DNA from: Betaproteobacteria bacterium
GTDB taxonomy: Bacteria; Pseudomonadota; Gammaproteobacteria; Burkholderiales; JAHFRG01
Assembly: GCA_023258935.1 (NCBI GenBank)
Contig: JAHFRG010000059.1
Coordinates: forward strand, 1 to 9,769
Direction of reading: 5' to 3'
DNA length: 9,769 nt
The translations under genes were made by a program, and so were the position numbers. The notes under the pieces were generated by a model. The model was given only the letters and a program-made list of their open reading frames with translations, had not been told where the DNA came from and ran no database searches. Below, in pieces: positions 1 through 6,934 of this stretch. Numbering within the stretch: position 1 is the first letter of the stretch; each line of letters begins with the position of its first letter.

Positions 1-120
1 GTGCGCCCCGTCAAAGTGCCGCAGTACGAAGAAGTGAAAGCCAAACTGCAACAACGCTTCCAACAGCAACAGTTCGACAAATTTTTGGCCGACCTGCGCG
101 CTAAATCCAAAATCGAATAG
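1..120 (+). CDS. C-terminal end of a parvulin-type peptidyl-prolyl cis-trans isomerase (5' truncated by window edge)
   Basis: The first 40 codons are open and end in TAG. They encode 39 residues rich in Lys, Gln and Arg (ending KFLADLRAKSKIE) that look like the C-terminal helix of SurA/PpiC-type periplasmic foldases. In that family a 'RPVKVPxYEEVK..L' stretch follows the parvulin domain. Such proteins are exported and help outer-membrane or secreted proteins fold by isomerising Xaa-Pro bonds. The catalytic domain is outside the window, so neither the enzyme class nor the signal peptide can be checked. The first codon is GTG, but it is internal and not a start. The gene ends 3 bases before the stop codon of the convergent purL. 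The family call rests on tail resemblance only. Confidence 0.6.
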   Translation: MRPVKVPQYEEVKAKLQQRFQQQQFDKFLADLRAKSKIE

Positions 121-123
121 ACG

Positions 124-3100
124 CTAACCTATCCATTTGCGCGCGTTTCTGAAGACGCGCAACCAGGGCGCGTCTTCACCCCACTCCCACGGATGCCAGG
201 AGTTCTGCACGGTGCGGAATACCCGCTCGGGATGCGGCATGAGGATGGTAAAACGCCCGTCTAAAGAAGTAAGTCCAGTGATTCCCGAAGGCGAGCCGTT
301 GGGATTGTAGGGATAAATTTCCGTAGGCTCGCCGCGATTGTCCACAAAGCGCAGTGCAACCAAAGGCTGCGCTGCCTGCAATTGTTTCGAATCTGAAAAT
401 TCGGCATAACCCTCGCCGTGCGCCACCGCAATCGGCATGCGGCTTCCCGTCATGCCCGCAAAAAACAAAGATGGACTGTTTTCGACCCGGGCCATCACCA
501 AGCGCGCCTCAAACTGCTCGGAGCGATTGCGCACGAAATGCGGCCAATGTTCTGAGCCTGGAATCAGCTCCCGTAGGTTGCTCATCATCTGGCATCCGTT
601 GCAAATCCCTAAAGCAAAACTATCCTCGCGCTTGAAGAACGCAGCGAACTCGTCGCGTGCACGGGGATTAAACAATATGGATTTGGCCCACCCTTCTCCC
701 GCACCCAGCACATCGCCATAGGAAAATCCGCCGCACGCGGCAAAACCTTTGAAGTCTTTGAGCGAGACGCGTCCCTCGATGATATCGCTCATATGCACGT
801 CCACCGCCAAAAACCCAGCGCGGTCGAATGCAGCCGCCATTTCAATCTGGCCGTTCACCCCTTGCTCGCGCAGGATGGCAATACGCGGGCGTTTGCGCGC
901 TGCAATATAAGTCGCAGCGATATCCTGGGCTATATCGAAAGTAAGTTGCGCATGCAAGCCGGGATTGCCGCCATCCAGTATGCGGTCGTATTCCTGTTGC
1001 GCGGCTTCCGGGTTATCTCGCATCCGCTGCATGTGATAAGTGGTCTCCGACCACACGCGTTGAAGGTTCGCCCGTGTTTCTGAAAAAATCACTTTGGCGT
1101 TGCGCACCAAACGCAGCTCATCGCTTTTGTTCAGTCCTCCAAGAACGTGCGGGGAAAGGCCTGCTTCAGAGAAGGCTTGCATTACCGGCTTGCGGTCGGC
1201 GGCCCGTATTTGCACCACCGCGCCCAATTCCTCGTTGAACAGCACTTGCAAAATGCGCTCCTGGTATCTGCCCGGCAATAATATTTCGGGCTGCCGCTCC
1301 TGCCCTTCCACGTCATTGCAAAGCGGGTCATAGCAAAGTTCATCGAGATTTGCGGTAATGCCAACATGTCCGGCAAATGCCATTTCGCAAAGCGCGACAA
1401 GCAGCCCGCCATCCGAGCGGTCGTGATAAGCAAGAAGCTTGTTTTCCCGATTCAGCTTTTGCATAACATTGAAAAACGCCTTGAGCCGCTGCGGGTCGTC
1501 CACGTCAGGCGCTTCGTTCCCGGTATGCTTGTAAACTTGCGCCAGCGCCGAACCCCCAAGACGGTTTTTGCCGTTGCCGAGGTCGATCAGGATCAGTTCG
1601 GTCTCTCCACTATCGGTACGCAATTGCGGCGTCAGGGATTTGCTCACGTCCGGAACCGGAGCAAACGCCGATACGACCAAGGAGAGCGGCGCAATGACCT
1701 CTTTCCTTTTTCCGTTGTCTTCCCAGACCGTCTTCATTGACAATGAATCCTTGCCCACAGGAATGCTTACGCCCAGCTGCGGACACAATTCCATCGCCAC
1801 GGCATGCACCGCATCAAACAGCGCCGCATCTTCTCCTGGATGTCCTGCTGCTGCCATCCAATTGCAGGAAAGCTTCACATCGCCAAGGCTGGCAATCGAC
1901 GCCGCTGCGATATTGGTGATCGCTTCCGCTACCGCCATGCGCGCCGAAGCTTTGGGATTAATCACCGCCAAAGGCGCGCGTTCGCCCATGGCAAAAGCTT
2001 CTCCTCTCACTGTTTTGTAGCCCATCAAAGTTACCGCAACATCCGCAACAGGAATTTGCCAGGGCCCGACCATCTGGTCGCGCGCGCTTAACCCGCCCAC
2101 GGTGCGGTCACCAATGCTGATAAGGAAAGTTTTGTCTGCTACTGCGGGCAAGCGCAGCACGCGATGCACTGCATCCAGTAAATCGATATCGTTTACAACG
2201 AATGACGGTAACGCTCTCGCAAGACGTGAAACCTGGCGAGTCATCTTCGGCGGCTTGCCGAGCAATACTTCCAATTCCATATCAACAGGCCAGTTGCTGA
2301 ACACACTGTCTTCAACACGCAGTTGCGGCTCGGCAGTCGCCTCGCCGATCACCGCGAATGGGCAGCGCTCGCGCTCGCAGATTTTCTTGAATAAAGCAAA
2401 ATTCCCGGCGCTGACCGCCAGCACGTAACGCTCCTGCGCTTCGTTGCACCACACTTGCAAAGGCGACATACCGGGCTCTTCGTTGGGTATTTCCCGCAGC
2501 TTGATTCGACCGCCGCAGTTTGAGCCGTGCACCAGTTCAGGCAGCGCATTAGACAATCCACCGGCGCCAACATCATGTATCGAGATAACGGGATTGCTCT
2601 CTCCCAATGCCCAGCAACGGTCTATCACTTCCTGCGCGCGGCGCTGCATTTCAGCGTTGCCCCGCTGCACCGAAGCAAAATCCAGGCTCTCAACATTAGA
2701 ACCCGTGTCCATGCTGGATGCCGCGCCGCCACCCAGCCCAATCAGCATGCCCGGCCCGCCCAATTGAATCAGCAAACACTTATTTGTCGCTTTGCTTTTT
2801 GTTACCTGCTCGCTGCTGATATTGCCCACTCCGCCGGCAATCATGATGGGTTTGTGGTAGCCGCGCATTTCTCCTGCCACCAGCTCTTCATAAGTGCGGA
2901 AATAACCGCACAGATTCGGGCGGCCGAATTCATTGTTAAATGCGGCCGCGCCTATCGGCCCCTCCACCATGATTTGCAAAGCGGAAGCGATGCGCGCAGG
3001 CATGCCGTAACATCCATCTGCAGCACCTTGATGCATCTCCCAGGGTTGGTTGAAGCCGGGGATATTCAGATTGGAAACCGAAAATCCGGCCAATCCCGCC

Positions 3101-4095
3101 TTGGGCTTGGCCCCGCGTCCGGTCGCGCCTTCGTCGCGGATTTCACCGCCCGAGCCTGTGGCCGCACCGGGAAAAGGCGCAATCGCCGTGGGATGATTGT
3201 GCGTTTCCACCTTCATCAGGATATGTGTCTGTTTTTCCGCATAGCCGTATTCGGCCGCGCTATTGGCAGGACAAAAACGCTCTATGCGAGTGCCTTCAAT
3301 CACCGATGCGTTGTCCGCGTAGGCCACCAGCGTGCCTTGAGGGTTCTGCTTATGAGTGTTTTTAATCATGGCAAAGAGTGAAAGCGGTTGCTTCACTCCA
3401 TCTATCACCCAATCGGCATTGAAAATCTTGTGTCGGCAGTGTTCAGAATTCACTTGTGCGAACATCATCAGCTCAACATCCGTGGGATTACGCCCGATGC
3501 GCCTGAAGTTTTCCAGTAAATAGGTAATCTCGTCGTCGGAAAGTGCAAGCCCCATATTCTGGTTGGCGCGGATGAGAGCTGTCGCGCCGCCGCCCAGTAT
3601 ATCTACCGTCTGCATAGGCGCTGCCGCAAAATGCTGGAACAGTTTGTCTGCTTCGTCGAAAGACTTCAGCACCGATTCGGTCATCCGGTCGTGAATCAGC
3701 GGCAGTGAAGCTTGTTTCTCGCTCTCCGAGAGCTTATCTCGTTTTTCGAAATAAAAAGCAACACCCCGCTCGATACGCTCGATGGCTTCCAGCCCGCAAC
3801 AGCGGGCGATGTCTGTGGCTTTGGATGACCAGGGGGAAACGGTACCAATGCGCGGCACTACCAGCAACAGCTCGCCTCTAATATTGTCCACTCGCGCCGT
3901 TGGACCATAAGTTAATATCCGCTTCAGGATACCGGTTTCCTCATCCGTCAATTTTCTCGACAGTGCCGCGAAATGCCAAAATTCTGCCTGAACCTCGGCA
4001 ATCGAGGGCACGGTGGTTTTCAAGACAGAAAGCAATTTGTTGAGACGGAAGTCGGAAAGGGCGTTGCGCCCGCGCAGCTTGAGGAGTTGGGGCAT
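124..4095 (-). CDS. purL: Phosphoribosylformylglycinamidine synthase (FGAM synthase), large single-chain form
   Basis: This cytoplasmic enzyme carries out the fourth step of de novo purine synthesis: FGAR + ATP + glutamine give FGAM. At 1323 residues it is the fused form of gamma- and betaproteobacteria (about 1300). Visible in order are an N-terminal PurS-like region, then the FGAM-synthase core with NSEHCRHK at residues 216-223 and ETHNHP at 297-302. Next come HDVGAGGLSNALPELVHG from residue 507 and GKDSLSMKT around 781-789. The class I glutaminase domain starts near residue 1068 (REQGVNG). Its nucleophile is Cys1165 in GICNGCQ, and its His1288 and Glu1290 lie in MPHPER, the same distance from the C-terminus as the catalytic His/Glu of enterobacterial PurL. 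All key residues are present. An AGGAG at 4110-4114 lies 14 bases before the ATG, a long spacing, and a TATAAT box lies just upstream. The gene is divergent from nnr and appears monocistronic. Confidence 0.98.
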   Translation of the reverse strand: MPQLLKLRGRNALSDFRLNKLLSVLKTTVPSIAEVQAEFWHFAALSRKLTDEETGILKRILTYGPTARVDNIRGELLLVVPRIGTVSPWSSKATDIARCCGLEAIERIERGVAFYFEKRDKLSESEKQASLPLIHDRMTESVLKSFDEADKLFQHFAAAPMQTVDILGGGATALIRANQNMGLALSDDEITYLLENFRRIGRNPTDVELMMFAQVNSEHCRHKIFNADWVIDGVKQPLSLFAMIKNTHKQNPQGTLVAYADNASVIEGTRIERFCPANSAAEYGYAEKQTHILMKVETHNHPTAIAPFPGAATGSGGEIRDEGATGRGAKPKAGLAGFSVSNLNIPGFNQPWEMHQGAADGCYGMPARIASALQIMVEGPIGAAAFNNEFGRPNLCGYFRTYEELVAGEMRGYHKPIMIAGGVGNISSEQVTKSKATNKCLLIQLGGPGMLIGLGGGAASSMDTGSNVESLDFASVQRGNAEMQRRAQEVIDRCWALGESNPVISIHDVGAGGLSNALPELVHGSNCGGRIKLREIPNEEPGMSPLQVWCNEAQERYVLAVSAGNFALFKKICERERCPFAVIGEATAEPQLRVEDSVFSNWPVDMELEVLLGKPPKMTRQVSRLARALPSFVVNDIDLLDAVHRVLRLPAVADKTFLISIGDRTVGGLSARDQMVGPWQIPVADVAVTLMGYKTVRGEAFAMGERAPLAVINPKASARMAVAEAITNIAAASIASLGDVKLSCNWMAAAGHPGEDAALFDAVHAVAMELCPQLGVSIPVGKDSLSMKTVWEDNGKRKEVIAPLSLVVSAFAPVPDVSKSLTPQLRTDSGETELILIDLGNGKNRLGGSALAQVYKHTGNEAPDVDDPQRLKAFFNVMQKLNRENKLLAYHDRSDGGLLVALCEMAFAGHVGITANLDELCYDPLCNDVEGQERQPEILLPGRYQERILQVLFNEELGAVVQIRAADRKPVMQAFSEAGLSPHVLGGLNKSDELRLVRNAKVIFSETRANLQRVWSETTYHMQRMRDNPEAAQQEYDRILDGGNPGLHAQLTFDIAQDIAATYIAARKRPRIAILREQGVNGQIEMAAAFDRAGFLAVDVHMSDIIEGRVSLKDFKGFAACGGFSYGDVLGAGEGWAKSILFNPRARDEFAAFFKREDSFALGICNGCQMMSNLRELIPGSEHWPHFVRNRSEQFEARLVMARVENSPSLFFAGMTGSRMPIAVAHGEGYAEFSDSKQLQAAQPLVALRFVDNRGEPTEIYPYNPNGSPSGITGLTSLDGRFTILMPHPERVFRTVQNSWHPWEWGEDAPWLRVFRNARKWIG
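151..177. repeat. Perfect 10-bp inverted repeat inside the purL 3' end, downstream of the convergent isomerase gene
   Basis: GAAGACGCGC (151-160) and GCGCGTCTTC (168-177) are perfect inverted copies around a 7-base loop. In purL this encodes part of the conserved tail (EDAPWLRVF). For the plus-strand isomerase transcript it is a stable GC-rich hairpin starting 30 bases after the stop codon, where a 3'-end structure would be expected. No T-run follows on either strand, so it is not a standard intrinsic terminator. The symmetry is certain; the function is not. Confidence 0.5.
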
Positions 4096-4109
4096 CAGTT
4101 GCGGATAGA

Positions 4110-4129
4110 CTCCTAAAAAACAAATTATA
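4110..4129 (-). promoter_or_regulatory. purL promoter -10 box and ribosome-binding site
   Basis: Read on the minus strand, a perfect TATAAT lies at 4129-4124 and AGGAG at 4114-4110, followed 14 bases later by the purL ATG. A start near 4117 would give a leader of only about 22 bases. The -35 is weak: the best candidate is TGTAAA (complement of 4148-4153), 18 bases upstream and 3/6 to consensus. No PurR-type palindrome was recognised. Confidence 0.5.
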
Positions 4130-4170
4130 CCCTAACCAGCCGACTGCTTTACAGCTAAACTATCATCACC

Positions 4171-5658
4171 ATGATTGAAGATGCGACCACGCCCAGGCCG
4201 ATTTACCTGACCCGCGACACCAGGAAAATCGAAGCCAAGTTTTTGCCTGCGCACCGCTTGATGGAGGCGGCGGGCCTCGCCGCCGCCGAGCTCGCACGCG
4301 AGCTGCTGGGCGAAGGCGGCACCAGCGTACTGGTTCTTGCCGGGCCGGGCAACAACGGCGGCGATGCCCTGGTGCTCGCCCGTCACCTCAAGCAATGGTG
4401 GTTCAAGGTTGACGTCGTGTTCACCGGCGATGAAAAGAAATTGCCACGCGATGCCGCTCGTGCTTTGCGCCTGTGGCAAAAGGTCGGCGGCATTTTGCAC
4501 AACAAAATTCCCGCAGGCAAATGGGACTTGGCAGTGGATGGTTTGTTCGGCATTGGACTCAAGCGCCGGCTTGAAGGCCGCTACGCGCAACTTGTCGAGC
4601 GCATCAACCAGCTTGGCATTCCGGTGCTGACACTGGATGTGCCCAGCGGGCTTGATGCAGATACTGGCCGCATTCTAGGCGCTGCGGTGCGTGCGACACA
4701 TACGGTAACTTTTATCGCCTTGAAGCCCGGGTTGCTCACCGCGGAAGGCGTGAACTGTTGCGGCGAAATACACGTGCGCGGCCTTGATATTGATGCTGCG
4801 GCTACCCTGCCTCCTAAAGGATGGCTGCTCTCACAAGCCACTTGCCCGCGGCTCAAGCAGCGGCCGCGCAACAGCCATAAAGGATTATTCGGCAATGTCG
4901 GCATACTTGGCGGTGCAACTGGCATGGTCGGCGCTGCGCTGCTCGCCGGCAGCGCAGCACTGAAGCTGGGCGCAGGCAGAACTTATGTCGCACTTCTCGC
5001 CAAAAACGCACCCTTGGTCGATCCGCTGCAGCCTGAACTCATGCTGCGCTTACCCAAAGAATTGCTTGAGATCGATAATCTCGATTGCCTGGCGCTTGGT
5101 CCGGGTTTGGGGAAATCAAATGAAGCGCAACATTTTCTTGCTGCTGCGCTTAAAACAAAATTACCATTAGTGCTGGATGCCGATGCGCTCAATCTGCTCG
5201 GAGCCGATCACAAACTGCAATTGCTGCTGAAGCGGCGCACCGCCGCAACCATTCTCACACCCCACCCCGCTGAAGCCGGGCGTTTACTCAATAGCGGGAC
5301 TGAAGAAATCCAGCGTGACCGCCTGGCTGCAGCACTTGAAATCGCGAGTCTCTTCCGCTGCCATGTCGTGTTAAAAGGCGCCGGCAGCATTTGCGCGCTG
5401 CCGGATGGAAGCTGGTACATCAATTCTAGCGGCAATCCGGGAATGGCCAGCGCAGGCATGGGCGATGTGCTGACGGGAATGATTGCGGCGCTGATCGCGC
5501 AAGGTTTGAGCGCGGGTAACGCTATGCTGCTTGCGGTCTACCTGCACGGCGCCGCGGCGGATGATTTGGTTGCACACGGAGTTGGACCGGCGGGCTTAAC
5601 CGCATCCGAGGTCACCGATGCGGCAAGAAATTTATTAAACCAATCGGTAGTTAATTGA
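4171..5658 (+). CDS. nnr: Bifunctional NAD(P)H-hydrate epimerase / ADP- (or ATP-) dependent NAD(P)H-hydrate dehydratase
   Basis: This metabolite-repair enzyme restores hydrated NADH and NADPH. The N-terminal YjeF_N domain interconverts R and S hydrates and the C-terminal ribokinase-like domain dehydrates the S form with a nucleotide. The 495 residues match the fused bacterial family. The epimerase half shows GPGNNGGDALVLARHL from residue 58, VDGLFGIG at 122-129 and LDVPSGLDADTG from 155. The dehydratase half starts near HKGLFGNVGILGG (236-248). It continues with LGPGLG, LDADALNLL (335-343), TPHPAEAGRLL (363-373), VLKGAG and NPGMASAGMGDVLTG, where Asp432 is the expected catalytic residue. The start is bounded by an in-frame TAA at 4156-4158. 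ATG 4171 keeps the family N-terminus (PIYLTRDTRKIE) but has no Shine-Dalgarno sequence. A TATCAT lies only 4 bases before the ATG, so leaderless translation is possible. It is divergent from purL and converges on the DUF190 gene. Confidence 0.96.
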   Translation: MIEDATTPRPIYLTRDTRKIEAKFLPAHRLMEAAGLAAAELARELLGEGGTSVLVLAGPGNNGGDALVLARHLKQWWFKVDVVFTGDEKKLPRDAARALRLWQKVGGILHNKIPAGKWDLAVDGLFGIGLKRRLEGRYAQLVERINQLGIPVLTLDVPSGLDADTGRILGAAVRATHTVTFIALKPGLLTAEGVNCCGEIHVRGLDIDAAATLPPKGWLLSQATCPRLKQRPRNSHKGLFGNVGILGGATGMVGAALLAGSAALKLGAGRTYVALLAKNAPLVDPLQPELMLRLPKELLEIDNLDCLALGPGLGKSNEAQHFLAAALKTKLPLVLDADALNLLGADHKLQLLLKRRTAATILTPHPAEAGRLLNSGTEEIQRDRLAAALEIASLFRCHVVLKGAGSICALPDGSWYINSSGNPGMASAGMGDVLTGMIAALIAQGLSAGNAMLLAVYLHGAAADDLVAHGVGPAGLTASEVTDAARNLLNQSVVN

Positions 5659-5662
5659 TGTG

Positions 5663-5730
5663 GGGCGAAGCCCGGGTGTTTTCGCGGTTGCGTGGGGACT
5701 TGAATCAATCAATTCTTTCCTGCGACCGCG
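5663..5730. repeat. Inverted repeats in the convergent gap between nnr and the DUF190 gene
   Basis: The 83-base gap holds two possible hairpins. The first is a short one, GGGC-GAA-GCCC (5663-5673), followed by GGGTGTTTT on the plus strand. The second is a longer imperfect pair, CGCGGTTGC (5683-5691) with GCGACCGCG (5722-5730), nine pairs including one G-T, around a 30-base loop. Either could mark transcript ends for the two convergent genes. Neither has a strong T-run after it, so a Rho-independent terminator is not claimed. Confidence 0.3.
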
Positions 5731-5741
5731 TATCGGGCCGC

Positions 5742-6062
5742 CTATTTCTGCAAGTCTCCCAGCCAGCCGTATTCGGCCGGTGTCTTGATGTAGAACAGGG
5801 AAATCTTTTCCTTCTTGAGAAGAGCGAGAAACTTGTCCGCCAGGTCCTCGCTAGTCATGAACACCATCTCCATGGGCGATTCTCCGAAAACATTGTCCAC
5901 GCTGAGGTCGCCGTGCCGGCCGAAGCCGGAAACGGCGCGGGAAGCTGTTCCGCCCTCGACGCCCAAAGACTTTGCCTTATTCATCAACCACTGGTGCAGC
6001 GCTACGCCATCTGGATGCTTATCGAATTCGGGCACGTAAAGCTTCAGATAAATACCTTTCAT
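5742..6062 (-). CDS. DUF190 family protein (small PII-like protein of unknown function)
   Basis: The 106 residues fit the DUF190 family, whose members are about 100-115 residues with a PII/CutA-like alpha/beta fold. The start MKGIYLKLYVPE, the helix with HQWLMNKAKSLGVEGGTASRA, the motif GFGRHGDL (46-53), then PMEMVFMTSEDLADKFLALL and FYIKTPAEYG (90-99) follow the family order. No signal peptide or membrane segment is seen, so it should be cytoplasmic. A strong Shine-Dalgarno AAGGAG (6073-6068) lies 5 bases before the ATG. The gene lies 137 bases after moaE on the same strand but has its own promoter and leader. Some relatives sit next to the fluoride exporter gene crcB; none is present here. 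A regulatory role by ligand binding is inferred from the fold. The function is unknown. Confidence 0.85.
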   Translation of the reverse strand: MKGIYLKLYVPEFDKHPDGVALHQWLMNKAKSLGVEGGTASRAVSGFGRHGDLSVDNVFGESPMEMVFMTSEDLADKFLALLKKEKISLFYIKTPAEYGWLGDLQK

Positions 6063-6152
6063 TGATTCTCCTTATGAAAGTCGGGAATCCGTCAAAGAAA
6101 CCGGCGATGACAAAGAGCCCCCTCGGATTTCATCCTCAGGCTATTCCGTGTG
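6063..6152 (-). promoter_or_regulatory. Possibly structured 5' leader of the DUF190 mRNA
   Basis: About 90 bases separate the predicted transcription start from the DUF190 ATG. On the minus strand GGAAT (6147-6143) can pair with ATTCC (6088-6084). Inside that, AGCC (6142-6139) pairs with GGCT (6119-6116), enclosing GGAT-GAA-ATCC (6135-6125) flanked by GA/GA mismatches. GTCA (6111-6108) pairs with TGAC (6094-6091). Together these make a plausible three-way junction that leaves the AAGGAG site free. Stems are short (4-5 pairs) and no known riboswitch class was recognised. It was drawn by eye only. Confidence 0.3.
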
Positions 6153-6158
6153 AACCAG

Positions 6159-6187
6159 ATATTAAACTCGATTAAGAGGTATTTCAA
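6159..6187 (-). promoter_or_regulatory. Sigma70-type promoter for the DUF190 gene
   Basis: On the minus strand TTGAAA (6187-6182, 5/6 to the -35 consensus) is followed after exactly 17 bases by TAATAT (6164-6159, 4/6 to the -10 consensus). The predicted start is near 6152. It lies just beyond the moaE stop codon, so the DUF190 gene can be transcribed apart from moaE. No terminator after moaE was seen, so read-through remains possible. Confidence 0.5.
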
Positions 6188-6199
6188 TCGGTCGCGCCT

Positions 6200-6649
6200 T
6201 CAGTGCCAGCGCTGTGCGGCATCGTCATCGCTGTCGCGCGCCTCGACCCAACGCATACCTTTATCGGTCTTCTCTTTTTTCCAAAACGGCGCCCTGGTCT
6301 TCAAATAATCCACGATAAATTCACAGGCGGCGAAGGCTGCCCCGCGATGGGAGCTTGCCACCACCACCAGGACGATTTGGTCCATGGGTTTGAGCGTACC
6401 AACCCGGTGCACCAGTGAAACATCCATTATGTCCCAGCGGCTCTTTGCCTGCTCAACGATGTCAGTGAGCGCCTTTTCAGTCATTGCAGGGTAATGCTCC
6501 AAGGTCATTTCTGCAACCGTGGCGTTCTCATTGATGTCGCGCACTAAACCAATAAAACACGCGACTGCGCCGATTTTTGGATTACCCCGGCGCAGCTTCA
6601 GCACTTCCGCAGCGATATCGAAATCCTCGGTTTGTACACGTATTGTCAA
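6200..6649 (-). CDS. moaE: Molybdopterin synthase catalytic (large) subunit
   Basis: MoaE binds the thiocarboxylated C-terminus of MoaD and transfers sulfur to precursor Z (cPMP), making the dithiolene of molybdopterin. I chose TTG at 6649-6647. It lies 5 bases after a perfect GGAGG (6659-6655), begins one base after the moaD stop, and gives a 149-residue protein starting MTIRVQTEDFD, the family's usual N-terminus. An ATG at 6700 would add 17 unrelated residues and sit inside moaD. Family features are FIGLVRD (residues 32-38), LEHYPAMTEKAL (50-61), HRVGTL (81-86), SSHRGAAFAACEF (99-111) and DYLKTRAPFWKKE (114-126), which carries the active-site lysines, then the tail RWVEARDSDDDAAQRW. It is complete, with no missing key residue seen. 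It is the last gene of the mobB-moaD-moaE cluster. Confidence 0.96.
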   Translation of the reverse strand: MTIRVQTEDFDIAAEVLKLRRGNPKIGAVACFIGLVRDINENATVAEMTLEHYPAMTEKALTDIVEQAKSRWDIMDVSLVHRVGTLKPMDQIVLVVVASSHRGAAFAACEFIVDYLKTRAPFWKKEKTDKGMRWVEARDSDDDAAQRWH

Positions 6650-6650
6650 C

Positions 6651-6905
6651 TTAACCTCCAGTAACCGGCGGAAAAAACGCCACTTCATCGCCATCGGCAA
6701 TACAAGTGGATTGCTCGGCCACTTCCAGATTCACCGCCACGCGCACCCTATTCCCGGGCGCAAGCTCCGTGTCCCACACTTTGCCGCGGCCGCGCAACCA
6801 TTGGGTGAGGCTCGCCACATCACCCACGTCTTGCGGTAACGCCACTTTCTCCGAATCCAGGCCGAGCGTTTCGCGCAAGCGGGCAAAATAAACCAAATTT
6901 ACCAT
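6651..6905 (-). CDS. moaD: Molybdopterin synthase sulfur-carrier (small) subunit
   Basis: MoaD is a ubiquitin-like sulfur carrier. Its C-terminal glycine is adenylated (by MoeB or a relative, not in this window), converted to a thiocarboxylate, and used by MoaE. The 84 residues fit the family (about 80). MVNLVYFARLRETLG is the first beta strand and helix start, and NLEVAEQ and DGDEVAFFPPVTGG end in the required Gly-Gly at 83-84. The ATG at 6905-6903 has no convincing ribosome-binding site; AAGAG lies too far upstream. An 11-codon ORF overlaps both this start and the mobB stop and may deliver ribosomes. The moaD stop is one base from the moaE start, so the two subunits are tightly coupled. Confidence 0.95.
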   Translation of the reverse strand: MVNLVYFARLRETLGLDSEKVALPQDVGDVASLTQWLRGRGKVWDTELAPGNRVRVAVNLEVAEQSTCIADGDEVAFFPPVTGG

Positions 6906-6934
6906 GTTTCTGTCGTAACTCTTTTACTGTTCAT
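6899..6934 (-). CDS. 11-codon mini-ORF bridging mobB and moaD, possible translational coupler
   Basis: On the minus strand an ATG (6934-6932) overlaps the mobB TGA stop and is preceded by AAAGG four bases upstream. It encodes MNSKRVTTETW and stops at TAA (6901-6899), four bases past the A of the G in moaD's ATG, so the two reading frames overlap. The peptide resembles nothing I recognise. The arrangement suggests termination and re-initiation at moaD, which has no good ribosome-binding site of its own. It may also be chance, since short ORFs are frequent. Confidence 0.3.
   Translation of the reverse strand: MNSKRVTTETW

Noticed and set aside
2527..3381. 284-codon plus-strand ORF inside purL
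   Set aside because: It is wholly antisense to a well-conserved part of purL, matches no family I know, and has the composition of a frame shadow.
4132..4590. 152-codon minus-strand ORF over the start of nnr
   Set aside because: It is antisense to the conserved YjeF_N domain, with no recognisable motif or ribosome-binding site.
5655..6065. 136-codon plus-strand ORF opposite the DUF190 gene
   Set aside because: The minus-strand frame shows clear DUF190 family features, a promoter and a ribosome-binding site. This frame shows none.
6063..6180. Fluoride riboswitch before the DUF190 gene
   Set aside because: Considered because some DUF190 genes sit near crcB. The conserved fluoride aptamer segments are not present and there is no crcB here.
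6650..6700. Upstream ATG for moaE at 6700
   Set aside because: It would add MPMAMKWRFFRRLLEVK, which is out-of-frame moaD sequence. The TTG at 6649 has a perfect ribosome-binding site and gives the family N-terminus.
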